From the NCBI RefSeq assembly GCF_001275385.1, contig NZ_LGIW01000015.1, forward strand, positions 1,488,001 to 1,552,000: a stretch of 64,000 bases of DNA. Reading direction: 5' to 3'. A program made the position numbers and the translations under genes. The notes under the pieces are model-generated. The model had not been told where the DNA came from. It did no database searches and saw only the letters and a list, made by a program, of their open reading frames with translations. Position 1 is the first letter of the stretch; each line of letters opens with the position of its first letter. Source of the stretch: Exiguobacterium sp. BMC-KP (lineage in GTDB: Bacteria; Bacillota; Bacilli; Exiguobacteriales; Exiguobacteriaceae). Shown in pieces: positions 38,112 to 46,837 of this stretch.

Positions 38112-38918
38112 TCATGAACTAACTGCTTCACCTGTCCGTCCTTCGTCACTACCGAAGAACTTCTTGAATGAGTGAAGTGTCGTCTGACGGTTCATTGCTG
38201 CAATCGAAGTCGTCAGCGGAATTCCCTTCGGACAAACTTCAACACAGTTTTGAGCATTACCACACTGCATGATCCCGCCGTCTTCCATCAACGCCTCAAG
38301 ACGTTCTTCCTTGTGGAAAGCTCCTGTCGGATGCGAGTTGAATAGACGGACTTGCGAGATCGATGCCGGTCCGATGAATGTCGAACGATCGTTAACGTTC
38401 GGACATGCTTCGAGACATACACCGCATGTCATACATTTTGATAACTCATATGCCCATTGACGTTTGTTTTCTGGCATCCGTGGTCCTGGACCTAAATCAT
38501 ATGTTCCATCAATCGGAACCCACGCTTTGACTTTTTTCAACGCATCAAACATGCGCTGACGGTCAACTTGGAGGTCACGAACGATTGGGAACGTCTGCAT
38601 TGGTTGAAGGCGGATCGGCTGTTCCAATTTATCAACGAGCGCCGTACACGACTGACGTGGCGTACCGTTGATGACCATGGAACAAGCACCACAAACTTCT
38701 TCTAAACAACCCATATCCCAGTTGATTGGTGTTGTTTTTTCACCCGCAGCATTCACAGGATTTCGACGAATCTCCATTAAAGCGGAAATGACGTTCATGT
38801 TTGGACGGTAAGGAATTTCAAACGCCTCATCATACGGTTTACCATCTGGTCCATCTTGACGTTGGACGATGAATTGAACCGATTTTTGCGTAGTAGATGA
38901 TTCGAGTGGTGTCGCCAT
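38112..38918 (-). CDS. sdhB: Succinate dehydrogenase iron-sulfur subunit
   Basis: The Fe-S electron-transfer subunit of complex II. 268 residues. The [2Fe-2S] cysteines are CLEEVCGACS...C (about 71-93). The [4Fe-4S] and [3Fe-4S] clusters are at CMTCGVCLEACPN (about 162-174) and CGNAQNCVEVCPKG (about 222-235). It overlaps the sdhA stop by 1 base (TAATG). Confidence 0.96.
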   Translation of the reverse strand: MATPLESSTTQKSVQFIVQRQDGPDGKPYDEAFEIPYRPNMNVISALMEIRRNPVNAAGEKTTPINWDMGCLEEVCGACSMVINGTPRQSCTALVDKLEQPIRLQPMQTFPIVRDLQVDRQRMFDALKKVKAWVPIDGTYDLGPGPRMPENKRQWAYELSKCMTCGVCLEACPNVNDRSTFIGPASISQVRLFNSHPTGAFHKEERLEALMEDGGIMQCGNAQNCVEVCPKGIPLTTSIAAMNRQTTLHSFKKFFGSDEGRTGEAVSS

Positions 38919-40681
38919 TATGCTTTCACCTCTTTCTTCGACTTCTTGCTGTAGTCGCGTTTCCGTGGTGGAATCAACGACGTGTCGACGTCTTCGTAGA
39001 AGATTTCCGGATGACCATTCGTATAACGCGCCATCGTCGTCTTCAAGAACTGTTCATCATTACGTTCCGGGAAGTCCGGTTTGTAGTGTGCTCCACGGCT
39101 CTCGTCGCGTTTCAACGCACCGAGTGTGATTGCCTCTGCTAAGTCAAGCATATGATCGAGCTGACGGATGAACGATGCCCCTTGGTTACTCCAACGTGCT
39201 GTATCCGTTGCCGAAATGCGTGTGAAACGATCGCGGAGTTCCTTAATTTTTGTAAGGGTTTCTTCAAGCTTATCGTTATAACGAACGACCGTGACGTTAT
39301 CTGTCATGATCTCGCCAAGCTCACGGTGGATTTGATACGCATTTTCCGTACCTTCCATCGATAAGATGTCGTTGAAACGATTGATCTCTTCAATTTTATG
39401 CGCTTCGATAACTTCCTCGTTCATCTCATGAACCGATGTCTCAAGTTCGTTCATATATGCGATTGCTGATGGTCCAGCGACCATTCCGCCGTATACGGCT
39501 GAAAGAAGTGAGTTCGCTCCAAGACGGTTACCACCGTGCATCGAGTAATCGCATTCACCTGCTGCGAACAATCCAGGGATGTTCGTCATTTGATCGTAAT
39601 CGACCCATAATCCGCCCATCGAATAGTGAACGGCAGGGAAGATCTTCATCGGTACTTTTCGTGGGTCGTCGCCGACGAACTTCTCGTAGATTTCAAGAAT
39701 CCCACCAAGTTTAACGTCGAGTTCCTTCGCATCTTTATGCGACAAATCGAGATAGACCATGTTCTCTCCGTTGACGCCGAGTTTTTGGTTAACGCAGACG
39801 TCGAAGATTTCGCGCGTTGCGATATCTCGTGGAACAAGGTTTCCGTATGCCGGATATTTTTCTTCGAGGAAGTACCACGGTTTACCGTCTTTATACGTCC
39901 AGACACGACCGCCCTCGCCTCGTGCTGATTCACTCATGAGACGCAACTTATCGTCTCCAGGAATCGCTGTCGGGTGAATCTGAATGAACTCACCGTTCGC
40001 ATAGATCGCACCTTGACGATAGACAGCAGCTGCTGCTTGTCCTGTATTGATGACCGAGTTCGTCGATTTTCCGAAGATGACCCCAGGACCACCTGTCGCG
40101 AGGATGACGGAGTCAGCCGCAAATGCTTCGATTTCCATCGTCCGGAGATTTTGACAGACCGCTCCGCGACAAATGCCGTTGTCATCGATGATTGCACGAA
40201 GGAATTCCCATCCTTCATATTTTTCTACCAAACCTTGCGCTTCGAACTTACGAACCTGCTCGTCCAGTGCGTACAACAGTTGTTGTCCTGTCGTCGCACC
40301 AGCATATGCCGTCCGGTGATGCAATGTTCCACCGAAACGTCGGAAGTCGAGCAACCCTTCCGGTGTCCGGTTGAACATGACACCCATTCGGTCGAACATA
40401 TGAATGATTTTCGGTGCCGCTTCCGCCATTTTTTGAACAGGTGGTTGATTTGCGAGGAAGTCTCCCCCATATACCGTGTCATCGAAATGTTGGTATGGTG
40501 AGTCGCCTTCCCCTTTCGTATTGACTGCTCCGTTAATGCCACCTTGTGCACAAACAGAGTGTGAGCGTTTGACGGGTACGAGTGAGAATAACTTAACTGG
40601 TACGCCTTGCTCTGCTGCTTTTATCGTAGCCATCAATCCGGCAAGCCCTCCACCGATGATGACAAGATTCTTGTTCGCCAT
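38918..40681 (-). CDS. sdhA: Succinate dehydrogenase flavoprotein subunit
   Basis: The catalytic, covalently FAD-bound subunit. 587 residues from ATG 40681 (MANKNLVIIGGGLAGLM); AAGGGGAAC precedes it. GGGLAG dinucleotide motif, flavin-binding His in RSHSVCAQGG (about 40), and the catalytic region LMSESARGEGG and HPTAIPGDD. Middle gene of sdhCAB. Confidence 0.97.
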   Translation of the reverse strand: MANKNLVIIGGGLAGLMATIKAAEQGVPVKLFSLVPVKRSHSVCAQGGINGAVNTKGEGDSPYQHFDDTVYGGDFLANQPPVQKMAEAAPKIIHMFDRMGVMFNRTPEGLLDFRRFGGTLHHRTAYAGATTGQQLLYALDEQVRKFEAQGLVEKYEGWEFLRAIIDDNGICRGAVCQNLRTMEIEAFAADSVILATGGPGVIFGKSTNSVINTGQAAAAVYRQGAIYANGEFIQIHPTAIPGDDKLRLMSESARGEGGRVWTYKDGKPWYFLEEKYPAYGNLVPRDIATREIFDVCVNQKLGVNGENMVYLDLSHKDAKELDVKLGGILEIYEKFVGDDPRKVPMKIFPAVHYSMGGLWVDYDQMTNIPGLFAAGECDYSMHGGNRLGANSLLSAVYGGMVAGPSAIAYMNELETSVHEMNEEVIEAHKIEEINRFNDILSMEGTENAYQIHRELGEIMTDNVTVVRYNDKLEETLTKIKELRDRFTRISATDTARWSNQGASFIRQLDHMLDLAEAITLGALKRDESRGAHYKPDFPERNDEQFLKTTMARYTNGHPEIFYEDVDTSLIPPRKRDYSKKSKKEVKA

Positions 40682-40700
40682 GTTGTCAGTTCCCCTTTCC

Positions 40701-41318
40701 TTACAACACGCCTGCAAACGTTAAGATCGAGCGTACGCCTACAAACGATAAACCGATGAATACGAGTGCTGCCACGTAAGACATCGCTCGTTGAGATGCT
40801 GGTGACTGCGTGATTCCCCACGTGATGCAGAACGTCCAAAGTCCGTTTGCTAGGTGGAAAGTCGTCGCCAAGATCCCGACGATATAAAACGCGAGCATGA
40901 ATCCATTATCGACGATGTTCTGCATCATACTTGCATCGACTGCTGTTCCCATCGCAGCGGCAATCCGTGTTTCCCAAACGTGCCATGTGATGAACACGAC
41001 GAGGAACACTCCGCTGAAGCGTTGCAGTACATACATCCAGTTCCGGAAGTATGTATAACGTCCTGTGTTCGCAGAACCTGTGAATGCGATGTATACACCG
41101 TAGACACCATGCAAGATGATCGGAATGAAGATGACAAAGATCTCTAAGAACAATCGATACGGAACGCTCCCCACGAATTCCGCGGCCTTATTGAAGTCCT
41201 CTTCACCACGTACGATGAAGTAGTTCGTCGTTAAGTGCGAAAGTAAAAATAACCCGATTGGAATGACGCCGAGCAGTGAGTGTATTTTACGACTCACGAA
41301 ATCACGATGATTCGCCAT
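40701..41318 (-). CDS. sdhC: Succinate dehydrogenase cytochrome b558 subunit
   Basis: The di-heme membrane anchor of menaquinone-linked complex II. 205 residues from ATG 41318 (MANHRDFVSRKIHSLLG), with AAAAGGGGGG ahead. Five hydrophobic segments, with candidate heme-ligand histidines at about 13, 28, 70, 113 and 155. First gene of the operon. Confidence 0.94.
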   Translation of the reverse strand: MANHRDFVSRKIHSLLGVIPIGLFLLSHLTTNYFIVRGEEDFNKAAEFVGSVPYRLFLEIFVIFIPIILHGVYGVYIAFTGSANTGRYTYFRNWMYVLQRFSGVFLVVFITWHVWETRIAAAMGTAVDASMMQNIVDNGFMLAFYIVGILATTFHLANGLWTFCITWGITQSPASQRAMSYVAALVFIGLSFVGVRSILTFAGVL

Positions 41319-41364
41319 CCAAATCCCCCCTTTTGTTTGCCAATCAACCGTTGGCGCATTTTGG

Positions 41365-41380
41365 TAGAAAAGCGCTTTCA
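41365..41380 (-). promoter_or_regulatory. cre-like site in the sdhC leader
   Basis: A core of AAAGCGCTTT, read TGAAAGCGCTTTTCTA on the minus strand. It matches the CcpA cre pattern with two mismatches and lies between the sdhC promoter and its start codon, where CcpA would act as a roadblock. Prediction only. Confidence 0.35.
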
Positions 41381-41406
41381 TAAGGAAATTCGTCTTTTCA
41401 TCACTT

Positions 41407-41435
41407 ATTCTACTCCTGTCCTTTTTAGAAGACAA
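41407..41435 (-). promoter_or_regulatory. sdhC promoter
   Basis: TTGTCT and TAGAAT with a 17-base spacer on the minus strand, about 90 bases before sdhC in the divergent 210-base gap with the yslB-like gene. Confidence 0.6.
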
Positions 41436-41500
41436 CCCGAGCCGTTGCATTTAACTGCAAATTTTTTTAGGAAAACAATGACCGACAAGAATCATCTCGG

Positions 41501-41506
41501 TATAAT
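41501..41506 (+). promoter_or_regulatory. -10 element of the yslB-like gene
   Basis: TATAAT 22 bases before the start codon. The sequence at the -35 position (ATGACC) is poor. Confidence 0.45.
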
Positions 41507-41528
41507 GGTTCTCAGATAGGAGTGAATC

Positions 41529-41951
41529 ATGATGGACGCTACACCAAATCAAACACCACTTTTCGGTATCGAATTGATCCGAGATTATGTGCTGACCGAT
41601 CTTTTAGGATCGGATTATCGGCAAGTCATTTACTGGGCAGGCAAGCGTTTGGCTCGTCAATTCCCTGTCGTCGACGAATCCGAGTTATCTTCGTTCTTCG
41701 AACAAGCAGGTTGGGGAATGCTTGAGGTCAAGAAACAGAAAGGTACTGTCATTTCGTATATTCTTTCTCCGCCTGAAACGACGAGAGACGAACGTCCACA
41801 AGGTTATTTCCAACTCGAAGCTGGTTTTCTCGCTGAACAACATTCGCGTTTTAATGCGTGTGTTGCGGAAGGATACGCTGAGGTGAATAAGGAACTCATC
41901 CAGATTACGGTCCAGATCGATCCAAAAGATCCACTTGAACCACTCGGTTGA
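41529..41951 (+). CDS. YslB family protein (DUF2507)
   Basis: A 140-residue soluble protein of unknown function. FGIELIRDYVLTDLLGSDYRQVIYWAGKRLAR (about 12-43) and the closing FLAEQ...AEVN segments look like the YslB/DUF2507 family, whose fold resembles the V4R/heterodimeric sensory domains. It is divergent from sdhC, exactly as yslB is in B. subtilis. ATG 41529 has AGGAG 6 bases ahead; the next codon is also ATG. Confidence 0.8.
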   Translation: MMDATPNQTPLFGIELIRDYVLTDLLGSDYRQVIYWAGKRLARQFPVVDESELSSFFEQAGWGMLEVKKQKGTVISYILSPPETTRDERPQGYFQLEAGFLAEQHSRFNACVAEGYAEVNKELIQITVQIDPKDPLEPLG

Positions 41952-42068
41952 TTTATTACATAGTTCCAGACAGGAATCCTTGTTTCTCACATCGAAAAAG
42001 AACTTGAAACCTTTTGCAGTAAGTGATCGTAAAATCATTCGTACACAAATCGCGAGGAGGAACTTCAC

Positions 42069-42683
42069 ATGTTCAAAAAATTAGCAGCCGATTTAACAGG
42101 ATTCAGTGATATCGGACAAGTCATTCACCCTGATGATTTCGACAAGGCAGCCGCTGACGATTATGTTTTACATGAAGACGGCGAAAAAATCTATTTCCTG
42201 ATTAAATCTAAATCTGATGAGTATTGCTTTACGAACTTGGCTTTAATTCATCTAGATGGTGAAAGTGCCGTCAGTTCGAAACGCGTTTTGTATCGTTATC
42301 CATATGCCCATTATCCGATCCGTCATGTCATGTTCGAAACGGCTGGAACGGTCGACCTTGATGTCGAAATCAAATTCGAAATCGGTGGAAAACATTATTC
42401 AATCGATGTCGATAAGAAACAACTCGAACATGTGAAAGATCTTTATAAAACACTTCTTGCTATCGCTGAAAAACAGTATGAAGGACAAAAAATGCTTGAG
42501 TTCGCTAACAGTTCACTGAATCATTCGGTCACGATTCTCGGTGGTCTTCGCCAAGGTGACATGAACGTACCGCAAACGTTCAAGGAACTGTCTGAACAAT
42601 CCTTCGAGTGGCTTCAAGGTCACTACCATCAGTGGAACCAGCGCGACTTCGGTTCATACTACGAGAAGTACATCAATAACTAA
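42069..42683 (+). CDS. YvbH-like protein with bacterial PH domain
   Basis: A 204-residue cytoplasmic protein. The N-terminal two thirds (about 30-125: HEDGEKIYFLIKSKSDEYCF, then DVEIKFEIGGKHYSIDV) resemble the bacterial PH-like domain of B. subtilis YvbH; the C-terminal part is helical. Function unknown. It begins after GAGGAGG. It lies where lysC would follow yslB in B. subtilis. Confidence 0.75.
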   Translation: MFKKLAADLTGFSDIGQVIHPDDFDKAAADDYVLHEDGEKIYFLIKSKSDEYCFTNLALIHLDGESAVSSKRVLYRYPYAHYPIRHVMFETAGTVDLDVEIKFEIGGKHYSIDVDKKQLEHVKDLYKTLLAIAEKQYEGQKMLEFANSSLNHSVTILGGLRQGDMNVPQTFKELSEQSFEWLQGHYHQWNQRDFGSYYEKYINN

Positions 42684-42689
42684 TCTTTT

Positions 42690-42725
42690 GAAAATGCCGC
42701 CCTCTTCAAGAGGACGGCATTTTTT
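42690..42725. terminator. Bidirectional terminator between yvbH-like and uvrC
   Basis: Stem ATGCCG-CCTCTT and complement with one mismatch. T residues follow on the + strand (TTTTTTT) and a shorter T-run on the - strand, serving both converging genes. Confidence 0.85.
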
Positions 42726-44509
42726 TATTCTTCATTCGCTTGACTTAAATATTCGGCAACGGTTTCCGCTAATTTCACGGGCAATCCCGCCTCTGCCAAC
42801 TGCTCAATCGTCGCACGACGCAGACTACGCATCGATCCGAAATGGCGGATCAACTGTTGCCGTCGTTTCGGTCCGACTCCTGGTATCTCATCAAGCAAGG
42901 AACGGGTCATTCCTTTTGAACGGAGTGAGCGATGGAACGTGATAGCAAACCGATGCACTTCATCTTGCATGCGCTGCAGTAGATAAAACGCACTTGAACG
43001 AGGACTTAGTTCGATGAGACGAGCATCTTCTCCAAATAACAACTGACTCGTTCGGTGTTTGTCATCTTTTTTTAATGAACCGACCGGAAGGGATAAGCCA
43101 AGTTCATCTTGAATGACTTCTAAAGCAGCATTCAACTGTCCAACTCCTCCGTCAATTAAGACGAGGTCCGGAAGGCGCGCTCCTTCAAGTAACAATCGCC
43201 GATAACGGCGACGAACGATCTCACGCATCGATTCATAGTCGTCCGGTCCTTGGACTGTCCGAATCTTGAATTTCCGGTATTCCTTTTTGAGTGGTTTACC
43301 GTCTTCAAAGACGACGAGCGCCGAAACAGCGTCTGCTCCTTGGATGTTCGCATTATCGATGATCTCGATTCGTGATAATGGATGGACATCAATTGCATTC
43401 GCGAGCTCCTCGACTGCCTGCACGGTGCGTTTCTCATCTTTTGCTAACAATTCAAAGCGTTCAGATATCGCATTTTCAGCATTTTTCGTCGCTAAATCAA
43501 GTAATTTCCGCTTCGATCCTCGGACCGGAACGTGAATTTTGATTGAAAGCGCCTCTTTGAGGAGAAGCTGATTGACGAGTGGTGGTACATAGACTTCACT
43601 CGGCTTGATGTTCTTTTCATAGAATTGAACGATGAAACTCTCCAGTTCCTCGGCTGGCGTACCATAAATCGGGAAAAGCGAGACATCGCGCTCGATCATT
43701 TTCCCCCCGCGAAGGAAAAATACTTGGACACACATCCAGCCTTTATCAACGTGAATCCCGAATACATCACGTGATGTCAAATCCGCCGTGATCATATTTT
43801 GTTTGTTCATGATCGACTCAATGGCTCGCACTTGATCACGCAATTCTCCTGCACGTTCGAATTCCATCGTCTCGGCCGCTTCTGCCATCTTGTGCTTCAA
43901 GCTTTCAACGAGTTCTTTCGTGTCGCCCGATAAGAAGCGTCGGATTTCCGATACGAGTGCCTTTTGTTCCGACTCAAGATTCGGGATTTCACACGGACCG
44001 AGACATTGACCGATATGATAATACAGACAGAGTTTCTTCGGCATCGGCTGACATTTGCGTAACGGATATAAACGATCTAACAGACGTTTTGTTTCGTTCG
44101 CTGCATACGCATTCGGATACGGACCGAAGTAATGTCCGCCGTCTTTTTTTAACTTACGTGTAGTAATCAATCGTGGATAGGTCTCATTCGTAATTTTCAA
44201 GTACGGGTAAGATTTATCGTCCTTCAACATGATATTGTATTTCGGATCATGCTTTTTAATCAATGTCATCTCAAGCAATAACGCTTCTAGTTCACTCGCT
44301 GTGATGATGTATTCGAAGTCACGGACTTCCGCGACGAGACGTTCCGTCTTAATATCATGTGCTCCCGTGAAATAGGAGCGGACACGATTCTTTAGATTTT
44401 TTGCTTTTCCGACATAGATGACTTCGCCAAATTCGTTTTTGTGCAGATAACATCCCGGCTCATCAGGTAAAAGGGATAGTTTCGCTTTAATATGTTCTTG
44501 ATGTCCCAA
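42725..44509 (-). CDS. uvrC: UvrABC excinuclease subunit C
   Basis: Makes both incisions in nucleotide excision repair. 594 residues from TTG 44509 (GHQEHIKAKLSLLPDEPG), with AAAGGAG 8 bases ahead; the frame to 44611 would run into the divergent oxidoreductase gene. GIY-YIG domain (GEVIYVGKAKNLKNRVRSYF, about 31-50), UVR motif (about 203-238), RNase H-like 3'-side nuclease region and C-terminal HhH motifs (LLDEIPGVGPKRRQQLIRHFG). No LexA box is evident upstream. Confidence 0.95.
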   Translation of the reverse strand: MGHQEHIKAKLSLLPDEPGCYLHKNEFGEVIYVGKAKNLKNRVRSYFTGAHDIKTERLVAEVRDFEYIITASELEALLLEMTLIKKHDPKYNIMLKDDKSYPYLKITNETYPRLITTRKLKKDGGHYFGPYPNAYAANETKRLLDRLYPLRKCQPMPKKLCLYYHIGQCLGPCEIPNLESEQKALVSEIRRFLSGDTKELVESLKHKMAEAAETMEFERAGELRDQVRAIESIMNKQNMITADLTSRDVFGIHVDKGWMCVQVFFLRGGKMIERDVSLFPIYGTPAEELESFIVQFYEKNIKPSEVYVPPLVNQLLLKEALSIKIHVPVRGSKRKLLDLATKNAENAISERFELLAKDEKRTVQAVEELANAIDVHPLSRIEIIDNANIQGADAVSALVVFEDGKPLKKEYRKFKIRTVQGPDDYESMREIVRRRYRRLLLEGARLPDLVLIDGGVGQLNAALEVIQDELGLSLPVGSLKKDDKHRTSQLLFGEDARLIELSPRSSAFYLLQRMQDEVHRFAITFHRSLRSKGMTRSLLDEIPGVGPKRRQQLIRHFGSMRSLRRATIEQLAEAGLPVKLAETVAEYLSQANEE

Positions 44510-44591
44510 ATAAATGTCTCCTTTCACCGTTTTTAGTTTTATTCGTTCGGGTAAATACCATACATTGATTATGACATATGGAGGATGAAAA

Positions 44592-45914
44592 ATGCGTACA
44601 TATGATTGCATTGTGATTGGAACGGGTTCCGCTGGAAATCAAGCGGCTTATAAATTCATTGAAAAAGGACTACGTGTTGCCATCGTTGAAAACTTCACTC
44701 CGGGTGGTACTTGCGCACAACGCGGATGTGACGCAAAAAAAATCTTACTAACAGGTAGTGAAACGAAAGATGCTGTCGAGCGCTTGCTCGGATATGGTGT
44801 TAAAGGATTGATTTCGATTGATTGGCGCCAATTGATGGAGCGAAAGAATGAATACACACGTGCTATTCCTGAGCAAACACGAAAACGGTACGCCGAAACA
44901 GACATCGACTATTTCCACGGCGAACCTCATTTCGTGTCTTCGCATCGTCTCCGAATTGGTGAAGAAGAAATCGAAGGGAAGCAGTTTTTAATCGCAACTG
45001 GATTGCGTCCTCGCGAATTATCTGTACCCGGTAGCGAACGTTTCATAACTAGTAATGAGTTTCTTGAACTGAAAGAACTTCCCCGACGACTCGTCTGTGT
45101 CGGTGGCGGTTATATCTCGTTTGAGTTCGCACATCTTGCTCGGATTGCTGGAGCAGACGTCACGATCGTCTTACGTTCTCACCCTTTAAAACAATTCGAA
45201 AGTGAATTGGTCGATGTTTTACTCGATGCCACGCGAGCACTTGGCATCTCGATCATCAAAGAGGCGGAAGTCGTCGCCTATGAAGAGGACTCACTTCGGT
45301 TGTCTAACGGTGACGTGTTGAAGACCGACGTCGTCTTGAACGCAACTGGACGTGTTGCGAGTATCGACCAGCTTGGTCTCGAAGCAATTGGCGTTGAGCA
45401 TAACGAAAAAGGAATACACGTCAATGAATATCTCCAATCTTCTGTGGAACATATCTATGCTGCAGGAGACGTCGCTGTCAGCGGGAATCCTGCCTTAACA
45501 CCGTTCGCTGGAACGGAAGGACGGCTCGCCGCTGATAACATGCTTGAAGGGAACAATCGGAAACTGGAGCTACTTCCGGTACCGAGTGTCGTGTTCACCG
45601 CTCCGAACCTAGCCCTCGTCGGCGAAACGGAAGCCTCTTTGAAAAAGGCCGGTATCCCTTACCGTGGTCGATTGATTGATACATCTTCCTGGCAAACGAA
45701 CGCACGGATCAAAGATAGTTTTGCTCGAGCGAAAGTCCTTGTCGGTGAAGATGATCAAGTGCTCGGCGCACACTTCATCGGTGTACATGCAGCGGAACTA
45801 GCAAACTACTTCTCGTTTGCCATGCAGCACCGAATTCCAAGTACTTCGATGCAGCAGACTGGATTCGCTTACCCAACGCCCGCTTCAGACATCGCTTCGT
45901 TATTTGAAGATTGA
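44592..45914 (+). CDS. Pyridine-nucleotide disulfide oxidoreductase-like flavoprotein
   Basis: A 440-residue FAD/NAD(P)H enzyme of the glutathione/mercuric reductase superfamily. FAD motif GTGSAGNQAA (about 10-19), redox-active CxxxxC in GGTCAQRGCDAKK (about 38-50), NAD(P) motif GGGYISFEFAH (about 172-182) and the second FAD motif YAAGDVA. The C-terminus ends in the dimerisation domain, but the usual HxxxxE catalytic pair is not obvious (FSFAMQHRIPSTSMQQ). The substrate is unknown. It is divergent from uvrC and followed by a VOC gene. Confidence 0.85.
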   Translation: MRTYDCIVIGTGSAGNQAAYKFIEKGLRVAIVENFTPGGTCAQRGCDAKKILLTGSETKDAVERLLGYGVKGLISIDWRQLMERKNEYTRAIPEQTRKRYAETDIDYFHGEPHFVSSHRLRIGEEEIEGKQFLIATGLRPRELSVPGSERFITSNEFLELKELPRRLVCVGGGYISFEFAHLARIAGADVTIVLRSHPLKQFESELVDVLLDATRALGISIIKEAEVVAYEEDSLRLSNGDVLKTDVVLNATGRVASIDQLGLEAIGVEHNEKGIHVNEYLQSSVEHIYAAGDVAVSGNPALTPFAGTEGRLAADNMLEGNNRKLELLPVPSVVFTAPNLALVGETEASLKKAGIPYRGRLIDTSSWQTNARIKDSFARAKVLVGEDDQVLGAHFIGVHAAELANYFSFAMQHRIPSTSMQQTGFAYPTPASDIASLFED

Positions 45915-45928
45915 TAGGAGGTCTTTTA

Positions 45929-46306
45929 ATGATTCAATATGGCTACACGATTCTTTATAGCGAAGATTCTTCACGGACCTTAACATTTTACCGAGACGTT
46001 CTTGGTTTATCCGTTAAAGCGGAGCATGGTAGTTACATCGAGTTCGAAACCGGTCAGACGACACTCGCTTTTAATACACGCGAAGATGTGCAACAGTTGA
46101 TACCGGGTTACGCGATACCAAGTGGAAATGTACAACAGACGTTAGAGATCGGATTTGTCACGGATGACGTCCCTGCTCTTTATATAAATGTCGCAGAGGC
46201 GGGATACGAGACCGTACTCGCTCCTGTTGAAAAACCATGGGGGCAAGTCGTTGCGTACGTTCTTGATCCTGATGGTCACCTCATCGAACTTTGTTCACCA
46301 ATGTAA
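45929..46306 (+). CDS. VOC (glyoxalase/bleomycin resistance) family protein
   Basis: A 125-residue protein with two betaalphabetabetabeta modules: TFYRDVLGLSVKAE...YIEFETG and GYETVLAP...VAYVLDPDGHLIEL. The DPDGHLIEL ending has the metal-binding Glu typical of the family. Substrate unknown. Start at ATG 45929 has GGAGG 7 bases ahead; the gene is 14 bases after the oxidoreductase and shares its transcript. Confidence 0.85.
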   Translation: MIQYGYTILYSEDSSRTLTFYRDVLGLSVKAEHGSYIEFETGQTTLAFNTREDVQQLIPGYAIPSGNVQQTLEIGFVTDDVPALYINVAEAGYETVLAPVEKPWGQVVAYVLDPDGHLIELCSPM

Positions 46307-46311
46307 TTAAA

Positions 46312-46349
46312 AAATGGACCGCTCTGCCTATGCAGAGCGGTCCATTTTG
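46312..46349. terminator. Bidirectional terminator between VOC gene and trxA
   Basis: A perfect 16-bp stem (AAATGGACCGCTCTGC and complement) with loop CTAT; A and T tracts on the two sides serve both directions. It sits between converging genes. Confidence 0.88.
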
Positions 46350-46364
46350 ATATGCAGAAAAGAA

Positions 46365-46676
46365 TTAGTTAGATGTTTCAACGAATTCTTTAAGTGCGTC
46401 TTTTGGCATGAAGCCCATTGTTTTGTTGACAGGTTGTCCATCTTTGAAGAGAACGAGTGTCGGGATACTTTGTACTTGGAATGCTCCAGCGACTTCTGGG
46501 TTTGCATCCACGTCAACTTTGACGATTTTTACATCTTGCATGTCAGCATCGAGTTCTTCAAGAACTGGTGCGAGCATACGACATGGTCCACACCATGTTG
46601 CCCAAAAATCAACAAGGACGAGTCCTTCTTGTGTTTCTTCTTTAAATGATTGGCTAGTTGCGTGTACGATTGCCAT
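46365..46676 (-). CDS. trxA: Thioredoxin
   Basis: The general disulfide reductase. 103 residues with the active site WATWCGPCRM (CGPC at about 29-32), cis-Pro (QSIPTLVLF) and the Asp26-type buried residue. It has its own promoter after the etfA terminator, in the same place as in B. subtilis (uvrC-trxA-etfA). Confidence 0.97.
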   Translation of the reverse strand: MAIVHATSQSFKEETQEGLVLVDFWATWCGPCRMLAPVLEELDADMQDVKIVKVDVDANPEVAGAFQVQSIPTLVLFKDGQPVNKTMGFMPKDALKEFVETSN

Positions 46677-46741
46677 TGATCATAACCTCCTAATGAGTAG
46701 ATCAACCCGGTAAAAAAATGGGTGATCTCTTTATTGATTCG

Positions 46742-46769
46742 AGTATATCATAGCAGTCTCTTCCAACAA
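46742..46769 (-). promoter_or_regulatory. trxA promoter
   Basis: TTGTTG and TATACT with a 16-base spacer on the minus strand, about 65 bases before the trxA start. No clear CtsR or Spx-linked motif was recognised. Confidence 0.6.
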
Positions 46770-46796
46770 ACGAAACTGCTCACGCGAAAAATCCGC

Positions 46797-46829
46797 AAAA
46801 ACAACCGGCGCCATGACGATGGCACCGGT
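46797..46829 (-). terminator. etfA terminator
   Basis: Stem ACCGGTGCC and a near-complement around ATCGTCAT, followed by TTGTTTTTG on the minus strand, directly after the etfA stop. Confidence 0.8.
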
Positions 46830-46837
46830 GTTCAAAC

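Noticed and set aside
39974-40501. 175-residue plus-strand frame within sdhA
   Set aside because: Antisense to sdhA, which is fully conserved; no start signal.
41685-42068. 127-residue minus-strand frame under the yslB-like gene
   Set aside because: It is antisense to a recognisable gene, has no ribosome-binding site and no family-like features.
44510-44611. Upstream extension of UvrC
   Set aside because: It overlaps the divergent oxidoreductase start, and a TTG with AAAGGAG at ideal spacing gives the normal UvrC length.
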